Shown piece by piece: positions 1-5,973 of a DNA stretch of 13,460 bases. The notes under the pieces were generated by a model. The model made no database searches, was not told where the DNA came from, and worked only from the letters and a program-made list of their open reading frames with translations. Each line of letters opens with the position of its first letter. Position 1 is the stretch's first letter. The translations under genes and the position numbers were made by a program. The stretch spans positions 1 to 13,460 of the forward strand of contig JAAUSP010000162.1 in NCBI GenBank assembly GCA_012032575.1, given 5' to 3'. The DNA comes from Anaerolineales bacterium (GTDB lineage Bacteria; Chloroflexota; Anaerolineae; 4572-78; J111).

Positions 1-41
1 AAAGTTTAGTTGACATTTTTTGACTGACCCCTTTCTGATTT
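1..41. other. left-edge spacer, possible end of another insertion
   Basis: There is no gene here. The following reading frame starts at a GTG with no ribosome binding site and is closed by a TGA just upstream at 36-38. The short motif TTGACATTTTTTGACTGACCCC-like stretch at 10-31 resembles the terminus of a mobile element more than a promoter. I cannot confirm this, because the rest of any such element would lie outside the window. Confidence 0.2.
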
Positions 42-1187
42 GTGCTGAGGTTATTTTACCACCGCTCAGTCACTCAGGAAGTGGCACCCCTATATCTAGT
101 ATGCTTTACGGAAATTACCGAAGAACCATTAAAAGTAGAACAGGAGGCTGGCACTAAATCTCGTAAAGAATACATTGCTGAAGTTCAGAAATTAGAGTTT
201 GTGGATGAGACAACAAAAGATACATGGCGACTGAATTCAGAAGATGGGCTGTGGTATGTTGCCGCAGCCGGCAGTAAACAACTTAAACTGGCCAAACCCC
301 AACCGGGAAAGGTGGAGGATGCTCCCGTAGCGCCAGGTGGGACATCAGAGGAAGGGGCTCCAACAAGTACCTCTGAACCTTCTGAGAAAGTGACAACTGA
401 GCCACCGGGAGATGCTCCATCTTCCGGACGGCAGAACACATCCACCTCGACAACTCGGGTTGCACCCGTGCAGCCAGATTCCGGCTTTGGAGCCAAATTT
501 TTGATCATTGGGTTGGGAATTGTGGCTGCGCTTATCATTGTTTTGTTTGTGGCGTATCGCCTCATCGGTTCATCAGGTGGGGGCACCCTAGCCTTAAACA
601 CCCCTACACCTGCCTCCACGGCGACGGGCAGCTCATTGGCTGGTTCAACTGCATTGCCCACCCAGCCCCCCCACAGACACCCCAACCGCGGCCCCTATCG
701 TATCTCAGCCAAAAGAAAAGGGAACTCCATTGCAAATCCCTGCCACCAATACAGCGCCGCCCACGGACGAACTAACTTCCACCCCCTTGCCCCAGTTCAA
801 CAGTCGCCCCCACATTTACCCCCTCTCCAACAGACACACCGCTCCCTATCCCCCAGCCCACTACTGAAATTGTGCCGACTGAAGAACCAACGAGGGTCAT
901 CTCCGGAAAGCTGGCCTATGCTTATTTTGACTCCGCCAGGGCAACGTTTGTTGTAGAAGTAAAAGATCTTCTTACTAACTCAGCTTATCTTTACCAAAAC
1001 GCAAGCCAGTCAACCGGCTTTAAACTCGGATGGCAGCCGGTTAGCTTATCATTCGTGGCAGCCAGATCGGGTTGGTTTATATACTGTCGCTCTGGATAAT
1101 CCAGCCAGCCAAAATACCCTTAGCATCTATCCTGAGAGCCACCGACCCCAATGGGGGCCGGATAATCAATCTTACCTTTTTACATAG
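42..1187 (+). pseudogene. membrane-anchored TolB/WD40-like propeller protein, frameshifted and cut by an IS
   Basis: Repairing three one-base breaks gives one protein. It has a roughly 150-residue N-terminal region with a 'TWRL..EDGLWYV' motif (residues 61-73), one membrane helix (about 153-173), a Thr/Pro-rich linker, and the start of a TolB-like propeller ('NSDGSRLAYHSW', 'RPQWGPDNQSYLF'). Frames used are 42 to about 670, about 673 to 790, about 795 to 1008, and 1011 to 1187. The breaks fall at C7 (666-672), near C4 (790-793) and near 1006-1012, and each corresponds to one extra base. The frame runs into the IS at 1187 and makes a TAG there, so most of the propeller is missing. The GTG at 42 has no ribosome binding site, so the true 5' end may also be lost. 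Propellers of this type usually bind ligands or proteins; the specific function is unknown. Confidence 0.7.
1184..1186. repeat. target-site duplication ATA, left copy
   Basis: ATA directly precedes the outer inverted repeat at 1187 and recurs right after the outer right end at 2896-2898. A 3-bp duplication fits part of the IS5 superfamily. A 3-bp match could occur by chance, but its placement exactly at both ends supports it. Confidence 0.55.
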
Positions 1188-1241
1188 AACTCATTTAAAC
1201 TTTTTCTGAGGAAAATAGCCGAATTCAGAAAAATTACCTAT

Positions 1242-1312
1242 GAACTCATTTAGACTTTTCGCTCAGAAAAAGAGCAAAGTTCAGAAAAATGGTCTTTAAC
1301 ATTTTTAACATT
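1242..1312 (+). repeat. terminal inverted repeat of copy A, transposase-downstream end
   Basis: The outer edge begins GAACTCATTTAGACTTTT and the inner edge is the doubled 9-mer TTTAACATT at 1295-1312. It pairs imperfectly with 2353-2422 and closely resembles the reverse complement of 2826-2895, the same end of copy B. The doubled 9-mer is a plausible transposase binding site. Confidence 0.85.
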
Positions 1313-1374
1313 CGGTACCAGGCCGGGCCGATCGCATTCATCTTTCTTGGGGCGTAATCAGTGAGACGTGAGCC

Positions 1375-2225
1375 TCATTGAGCCTTTTTAGCTAACAGGT
1401 GACGCAAGTTAATCATCGTAAAGGCAATGTAATAAGCACCCAAGAAACAAGCATCGTCCCTTTCAAAGCGAATGAGCAACCGTTTGAATTTGTCTACCCA
1501 GGCAAAGGTGCGTTCGGCACAGAAACGACCGTCATAAACATCGGCGTTGAAAAGGCGCTTCCGTCCCCGTTTGGTCTGCTTCCGGTTACGCCGGTTCTCA
1601 GGGATGTTGGGGATTAACCCGTGATTGAAGCAGGTTTTACGAGCGTCGCGGGTATCAAAGCCCATATCGGCATTGAAGTAAGCCCCTTGAAAGGCCAAAC
1701 CCAACCCTTTCATCTCCTTAAAGGCCGTTTGCAGATGAGGTTTGAGGTTATAGGCGTCATTGTGATTGCCGGCAACAATCCCAGTTGAAGCCACGACATA
1801 GCCATTAGCATCCATAATCGGCAAGATGTTACTGGTCTTACCTTTCTTACGACCTTGATAGGCGACCGATTGCCCGCCTTTTTTGGCTAAACTATGGGTG
1901 CCATCCAAATTGAGTTCAGACAAATTCAAATCGTCCCGGATGGTCAAGATACTCTGGTGCCACACCTTTTTCAGACTGCCATCGTGGCTCCAGCGAGAAA
2001 AATGGAGGTAGACGGCACTATAGCTGATCTCTTTTTTTCTGAACCAGGTATGGAAGCAATCGGAATTTCTTCCCACTGGCAGCCGGTATGCAGCCAATAT
2101 AGAATGTAGTTGAACACCTTATAACGAGGAATCTGACAGGTAAACCCTCGTTTAGCCCAGCTCAAGTAGGGATCAATGTGTTCCATAAACTGTTTCTCGG
2201 TCAATTTAGTCGGAATTTTGCTCAT
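1375..2225 (-). CDS. IS5-family transposase OrfAB, made by -1 frameshifting
   Basis: DDE transposase that cuts and joins the ends of copy A. OrfA starts at 2225 and its own frame stops at 1971 (84 aa). OrfB in the -1 frame ends at 1375. The frames meet at A AAA AAG (2037-2031 on the minus strand), where a -1 slip gives 'GSEKKEISYSAVYLHF' and a 283-aa product. The N-terminal 60 residues form the IS5-type DNA-binding region ('YKVFNYILYWLHTGCQWEEIP'). The catalytic triad is visible: D108 in 'LNLDGTHS', D187 in 'YFNADMGFD', E238 in 'CAERTFAWVDKFKRL'. No stop codons break the combined frame and both terminal repeats are present, so the copy could be active. OrfA alone may act as a regulator, as in other frameshifting IS elements. 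Confidence 0.88.
2031..2037 (-). promoter_or_regulatory. programmed -1 ribosomal frameshift site (A AAA AAG)
   Basis: In the OrfA frame the codons read GAA AAA AAG AGA. A one-base slip back continues as GAG ATC AGC TAT, which is exactly the OrfB frame. A AAA AAG is the classic bacterial -1 slippery heptamer, used in dnaX and many IS elements. I did not find a convincing downstream stem-loop by eye. Confidence 0.75.
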
Positions 2226-2352
2226 GATGGACCTGCTTTCTCGGCCAATTCAGCCGCCGGCTTGCCATTATCTCCATCATGCGTACCGATTGCTTTCCTG
2301 TCAATTTCTACGAACTGTTAAACCGTGGGCGGGTCGAAAGCTTAAATGATCC

Positions 2353-2422
2353 AATGTTAAAAATGTTAAAGGTAATTTTTCTGAATTCGGCTATTTTCCT
2401 CAGAAAAAGTTTAAATGAGTTC
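2353..2422 (-). repeat. terminal inverted repeat of copy A, transposase-upstream end
   Basis: The outer edge GAGTTC is at 2417-2422 and the doubled 9-mer AATGTTAAA is at 2353-2370. Bases 2371-2422 are the exact reverse complement of 1187-1238 (52 of 52), the surviving left end of copy B. Confidence 0.88.
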
Positions 2423-2800
2423 GAGATGAAACAGTTGGGTTTAGCCTTTCAAGGCGCTTTTTTTAATGCCGATATGGCCTTTGATACCCGCGAAGCCCGT
2501 AAAACTTGCTTTGATCACGGGCTCATCCCGAATATTCCCGAAAACCCGCGTAACCGGAAGCAGACTAAACGGGGCCGGAAGCGCCTTTTCAATGCCGAAG
2601 TCTATCAAGGCCGTTTTTGTGCTGAGCGGACCTTTGCCTGGGTGGACAAATTCAAACGACTGCTCATTCGATTTGAAAGGTACGATGCTTGCTTCTTGGG
2701 TGCTCACTACATTGCCTTTACGATGATCAACCTGCGTCATGTGTTGGCAAAAAAGTCGAAAGTGGCTTACCCCCCACCGACCACGCCCCAAGAAAGATGA
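2423..2800 (+). pseudogene. C-terminal fragment of copy B transposase
   Basis: From 2423 the translation matches copy A's transposase from about residue 171 onward ('LGLAFQGAFFNADMAFDT', then 'FCAERTFAWVDKFKRLLIR'), with about a dozen differences over about 112 residues. It keeps the second Asp and the Glu of the DDE triad but lacks the DNA-binding region and the first Asp, so it cannot be a working transposase. The open frame begins at 2279 inside copy A and reads through its terminal repeat into this fragment, giving a chimeric 173-codon ORF. It runs about 15 residues past the end point of copy A's protein before the TGA at 2798. Confidence 0.85.
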
Positions 2801-2825
2801 AAGCCATCACTCTGGCACGATACCG

Positions 2826-2895
2826 AATGTTAAAAATGTTAAAATAATTTTTCGGAACTTTCCTCTTTTTCTGAGGGAAAAGTCTAAATGAGTTC
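2826..2895 (-). repeat. outer right terminal repeat of copy B
   Basis: It starts with the doubled 9-mer AATGTTAAA (2826-2843) and ends ATGAGTTC at 2895. It matches the reverse complement of 1242-1312 with roughly a dozen differences, so it is the transposase-downstream end. ATA follows at 2896-2898. Confidence 0.8.
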
Positions 2896-2898
2896 ATA
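2896..2898. repeat. target-site duplication ATA, right copy
   Basis: Partner of 1184-1186. Just after it, one frame reads 'NETESIYLP', which could be a short continuation of the interrupted propeller gene, but this is a weak signal. Confidence 0.5.
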
Positions 2899-2949
2899 AT
2901 GAGACTGAGAGCATCTATTTACCCATATTATTTTCATACTTCGTGAGAC

Positions 2950-3240
2950 TCACCCTTGCCGCAGGGTCAGGTTGATCCGTTCCACAAAAGCGGTATTGAG
3001 CACCTGTCCCAGATTTAGTTCTCGCAGCTTGGTGGTCATCTCGTTCAATTAGCCCAAGCGCATCCGATATGCCACTCTGACCAACCGCCGACGTCGATAA
3101 ACCTTCTTGACCTGACCATACCATGACTGGGCAGACACTTCCCTGTGACGTTTCCGCTCCCCTATGGCAACTCCATTGACCAAAATGATAAGGGCCCAGC
3201 CCATCGTTGGTGAACCAGGGTGAGGCGACAAAAAAGATTT
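2950..3240 (-). pseudogene. degenerate fragment of a second, unrelated transposase
   Basis: On the minus strand the region reads 'FTNDGL.PYHFGQW' near 3215, then after a frame change 'WYGQVKKVYRRRRLVRVAYR', and past an in-frame TAA (3049-3051) 'LNTAFVERINLTLRQG' before a TGA at 2950-2952. The order 'YGQV(K/I)K.YRRRR ... (L/I)NTAF(V/I)ER(V/I)NLT(L/V)RQG' is one I know from integrase-like DDE transposases of Chloroflexota and cyanobacteria. At least one frameshift and one stop, with no N-terminal half, mark it as long dead. It shows that this locus had taken up insertions before the IS5-like pair. Confidence 0.65.
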
Positions 3241-3299
3241 CGTATAATAAAAAGTGTATTAGAATCTAATATCACATGATCAAATGGGACAGGAAAATG

Positions 3300-3350
3300 G
3301 TAATCTGCGCCTGGGAGGAGTTTTTAGTCCTCAACCAGTCGCAGATTTAC
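3300..3350 (-). terminator. imperfect hairpin downstream of the HtrA-like gene
   Basis: Arms at 3300-3319 and 3328-3350 share TCTGCG/CGCAGA and CTGG/CCAG cores with a few bulges and an 8-base loop. It lies about 32 bases after the stop codon of the minus-strand protease gene and is followed on that strand by a short T-run (CATTTTCC). The T-tract is weak, so it may be only an RNA 3'-end stabiliser. Confidence 0.45.
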
Positions 3351-3381
3351 CAACTATCTTCGAAACTGAGTGGCCAATGGG

Positions 3382-5229
3382 TCAGGGTTTACAAACTCCA
3401 TCAGGCCGGGAGACAAAACAGAACTGAAGCGATTTATTCCCCCTATTCACAAAGCGAACATAGTAGCGGGTGTTGGTACTAATCGGCCCTTGCCACACAA
3501 ACTCTCTGGTGTTAGGATCATTATCCCGGTTGCCCTCCTCGGTTCCCGCGCCCATGTTGTTGGGAATAGGGTCAGGCCGCCAGACAGGCAGGTCATTGCC
3601 GTTGTAGACAAAGAGATCCACCTGCTCGGCGTTGCGCATAAAGGCGATAACCATGGCCTCTTTATCCTGGCCCGAGTCAAAGTAATACCATTTGTCCTGA
3701 CCGGCAGCCAGGGAACAGGATTGAGATTGCCCCCACAGGCTAAAGCTGCCCAGACCACCGCAGCCGGTGGATTGGCCAGCGCCGGGAGATGATTCTGACA
3801 AACTGTCGTCAATTGGAAGGTTATTAAGATCAGCCTCATCCAGTACTTTGATAAATTCGCTGGCAACCCAGCCTCCCTTTTGTTTGTCAACAGTCTCTAC
3901 CACGACCCAATTTGCCGATGGAGATCGTCTCAAAATCCTGACCTCATCCCCAGCCATTAAATTGCCCACACTCTCATAATTGGTGCCCGGCCCTTTGCGC
4001 AGTTTTACTTTGTCGGTCACCACGATCCCGGTGGCGGTGGCAGAGGCTAAATTTTTGGAAGCCAGTTCCAACTCACGGCCATTGACCTGGCCGGTCCAGT
4101 AGCTAATGGGGTCGGTTTGAGTCCGCACGATCTCCAGACTAAGGGTAGCTTCCTCACTGCTGCGACCGCGCAAAATGTCACAGTAGCTGGCCATGCTGCC
4201 ATCGCTGGCCATAGTCAACCCTTCCATCTTGAGAATAATGTCACCCCCTTGCAGACCGGCCTGGTCAGCCAGCGAGCCGGACTTGACGGATGAGATAAAG
4301 ATGCCGGAGACAGTGCTGTCGTCGCTGCGCTTGCCCTTAAAAGCCTGACCATTGAGACCCAGCGCATCAACGTTATGGCCCTGGCGTAATTGGCTAATAA
4401 CCTTAAGCGCTTCGTCGCGGGGGATGGCAAAATATTGATTCGCCTTTGAATTGCTGGCATAGTTGACGGCCACCACCTGACCCTCCTCACTGACCAGCGG
4501 CCCGCCCGAATTGCCGGGGTTAATGGTGGCATCGTGTTCAATAACATGATCCACAGAAGCCCAGGCGCTGTCACCATCAGCTTGCGCTTTGGAGACAATG
4601 CCGCTGGTCATGGTAAACTCAGGATCACCCAGCGGAAAGCCGGCGGTAAATACTTTGAGAGGTGGCTTTATATCACCCTCATACCAGGTCATGTAAGGGT
4701 AGCCGTCGCCTTCGATGTCAATCACAGCCAGGTCCGAGCACTCCGACACCCCCAGAACGGTGGCTCTTTTCCACTCCTCTTCACCATCAATGTGAACCTT
4801 GATTCGGCCTTCACCGGCCACCACGTGATTATTGGTTACGGCAATGCCGGAAGGGTCAATGATGAAGCCCGACCCGGAGCCAACGCCCTGCCGCTGACCT
4901 GCACCAATATCTTCAATGTCTACAAAACTTCCTTCCTGAACAATCTGGATCGTGGCTAATTTGACCTCCTCCAGCGTGGTCACCGGCCCGGTTGTTGGGG
5001 CGGCTGTAGGCGTGGCCGGCGGAGGAACTGGATCTTCCGGTTTTTCAAAAGTCGCGGAAGGCTCGACTGTGATTTCAGGGGGAACAGTCACCTCAGCCTG
5101 TTCTTCACCTTCCCTACCATAAAGCCAGTAGTAAATACCGGCGCCGGCAACACTACAAAGCGCACAGGCTGTGGTTAAGACGATCAACCCTATAATAATC
5201 TGCCAATAAGGGTAACGCTTTTTACTCAT
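3382..5229 (-). CDS. HtrA/DegP-like membrane-anchored serine protease with PDZ, SH3 and C-terminal beta domain
   Basis: A 615-aa intact protein. One membrane helix (about 10-37) anchors it outside the membrane, followed by a Pro/Thr/Glu-rich stalk (45-83). The trypsin-fold domain spans about 88-285 with triad His135 ('TNNHVV'), Asp166 ('SDLAVI') and Ser241 ('NPGNSGGPL'). A PDZ-like domain (about 305-370) follows, then a bacterial SH3 domain (about 400-463, 'KLRKGPGTNYESVG...GGWV') and a C-terminal beta domain (about 490-615, 'DKWYYFDSG...TRYYVRF') like pre-peptidase C-terminal domains. HtrA enzymes degrade or process misfolded envelope proteins; the SH3 and beta domains suggest cell-wall or ligand binding. 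The ATG at 5229 has a good GAGGGAGA ribosome binding site. All catalytic residues are present. Unlike several neighbours it has no frame break. Confidence 0.92.
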   Translation of the reverse strand: MSKKRYPYWQIIIGLIVLTTACALCSVAGAGIYYWLYGREGEEQAEVTVPPEITVEPSATFEKPEDPVPPPATPTAAPTTGPVTTLEEVKLATIQIVQEGSFVDIEDIGAGQRQGVGSGSGFIIDPSGIAVTNNHVVAGEGRIKVHIDGEEEWKRATVLGVSECSDLAVIDIEGDGYPYMTWYEGDIKPPLKVFTAGFPLGDPEFTMTSGIVSKAQADGDSAWASVDHVIEHDATINPGNSGGPLVSEEGQVVAVNYASNSKANQYFAIPRDEALKVISQLRQGHNVDALGLNGQAFKGKRSDDSTVSGIFISSVKSGSLADQAGLQGGDIILKMEGLTMASDGSMASYCDILRGRSSEEATLSLEIVRTQTDPISYWTGQVNGRELELASKNLASATATGIVVTDKVKLRKGPGTNYESVGNLMAGDEVRILRRSPSANWVVVETVDKQKGGWVASEFIKVLDEADLNNLPIDDSLSESSPGAGQSTGCGGLGSFSLWGQSQSCSLAAGQDKWYYFDSGQDKEAMVIAFMRNAEQVDLFVYNGNDLPVWRPDPIPNNMGAGTEEGNRDNDPNTREFVWQGPISTNTRYYVRFVNRGNKSLQFCFVSRPDGVCKP

Positions 5230-5452
5230 TTCAAATCTCCCTCTGTTGATAATAATGGAATTGGTTTAATTGTGACCCAGTATGACATAGGTTCAATGAG
5301 ATTACACTAGCTAATCAATGAAGATCCGCTGAGAAACTAGGGATGAGCAAAGCCATCGGCCCTGCTGATTCAACAGCAGAGCCGATTTTATTGGTTGAGG
5401 AAAATTAAGGGCAACGCTTGGAGGCCGCTTTCATCTTATTATGGTTCCAGGA
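5230..5452. other. intergenic spacer
   Basis: It holds the ribosome binding site of the HtrA-like gene (about 5237-5244) and the hairpin at 5355-5386. I see no convincing promoter and no short gene. The HtrA-like gene probably has its own promoter here, because the hairpin separates it from the upstream small gene. Confidence 0.5.
5355..5386. terminator. strong 13-bp hairpin between two minus-strand genes
   Basis: Arms 5355-5367 (ATCGGCCCTGCTG) and 5374-5386 (CAGCAGAGCCGAT) pair over 13 positions, with a 6-base loop and one G-T-type pair. It lies downstream of the small exported gene on the minus strand, but the T-rich tail (TTTATT) is on the plus-strand side, so orientation is uncertain. 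It could end transcription from the minus-strand gene weakly, or act against plus-strand antisense transcripts. Confidence 0.5.
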
Positions 5453-5892
5453 CTAACTGAACCTGGTACTTTCACCCGCCTGGCGGGGCAAATAGAACGG
5501 CTCACTTTCAGCCCGCAGCCGTCCTCCCTGATGGTGATACACCAGCCAGCGAAACGGTCCCTTGCCAAAATCAGCCGGGGCGACCCACCACTTGATATAT
5601 CCGGCTGTATCAAGCGTGCCGCGCCAGCCTTCAACCTCGCGCCAATCCCCGGCGCTGTCTTGCCACTGCACCACGCTCCACAGCCAGCCGGCGCAGCACT
5701 CACATGCAGTTCAATCGCCGCCCCGGCCGGTTTATCGGGGTCGTCATCTGTATCACCTCCTCTGGCCGGGGTAGGGGTGTAGCGCGGCGGCAGCATCGCC
5801 TGGGCCGGTGGGGGAACTAAGGTTAGCAGTATGAAACTAAAGAGGCCGAAAGCCAGAAGGATAGGCAGGATCAATGGATGTTTGATTGACAT
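5453..5892 (-). CDS. small exported protein of unknown function (one frame break)
   Basis: The start at 5892 has an ideal AAGGAG ribosome binding site. Residues 1-31 form a clear signal peptide or anchor ('ILPILLAFGLFSFILLTLV' then 'PPPAQA'), followed by a short Asp/Pro-rich linker. The mature domain reads 'AAIELHVSAAPAG' and then, in another frame, 'LWSVVQWQDSAGDWREVEGW' through 'WWVAPADFGKGPFRWLVYHH' to a stop at 5453. Adding one base near 5683-5686 (GG-CTG) restores a single protein of about 145 aa. The Trp- and Gly-rich pattern suggests a compact beta-sandwich. I recall similar small secreted Anaerolineae proteins, but know no function. The longer uninterrupted frame to 5431 is the out-of-frame tail and is not the natural C-terminus. 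Confidence 0.72.
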
Positions 5893-5914
5893 TTCTAAAT
5901 CTCCTTCACCAATG

Positions 5915-5935
5915 GTGTCACGTGTCAAGTGTCAG
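5915..5935. repeat. three tandem heptamers GTGTCA(C/A/G)
   Basis: GTGTCAC, GTGTCAA and GTGTCAG follow each other directly between the subtilase and the small exported gene, ahead of the latter's ribosome binding site. This is one of several short-period repeats in the window's spacers. Confidence 0.7.
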
Positions 5936-5973
5936 GTTGAAAAGATAGTCTTCATTTATAGTTCATCATGATT

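Larger units (their letters stand above)
1242..2422 (-). mobile_element. complete IS5-like insertion sequence (copy A), 1181 bp
   Basis: Long terminal inverted repeats of about 70 bp bound this element: 1242-1312 and 2353-2422, both starting GAACTCATTTA and ending in a doubled 9-mer TTTAACATT. The two arms are similar but not identical. Inside is a minus-strand transposase in two overlapping frames joined by a slippery A7G site. No duplication is visible next to this copy (TAT on the left, GAG on the right), as expected if the insertion deleted part of copy B. The length and DDE pattern fit the IS5 superfamily, perhaps the IS427 group in which frameshifting is common; the group assignment is tentative. 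Confidence 0.85.
1187..2895 (+). mobile_element. outer IS5-like element (copy B), split and deleted by copy A
   Basis: This element lies on the plus strand. Only 52 bases of its left (transposase-upstream) end remain at 1187-1238. Its right part resumes at 2423 with the C-terminal third of a transposase and ends with a terminal repeat at 2826-2895. Between them sits a full related element in reverse orientation (1242-2422). The missing part of copy B is its upstream region plus roughly the first 170 codons, so the inner insertion came with a deletion or recombination. ATA flanks both ends. The left 52 bases are identical to the right end of copy A, whereas the right ends of the two copies differ at roughly a dozen positions. 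Confidence 0.8.

Noticed and set aside
872..1099. Independent 75-codon gene
   Set aside because: It is one segment of the frameshifted TolB-like gene; its start is internal and its last 30 or so codons are out of frame.
3276..3792. Plus-strand frames of 68 and 140 codons
   Set aside because: They overlap the 3' end of the intact protease gene on the other strand, with no homology pattern or ribosome binding site.
5431..5682. Uninterrupted C-terminal extension of the small exported protein to 5431
   Set aside because: It is Arg/Gly/Ser-rich without pattern, while the alternative frame gives a coherent Trp-rich domain. It is the out-of-frame tail after an indel.
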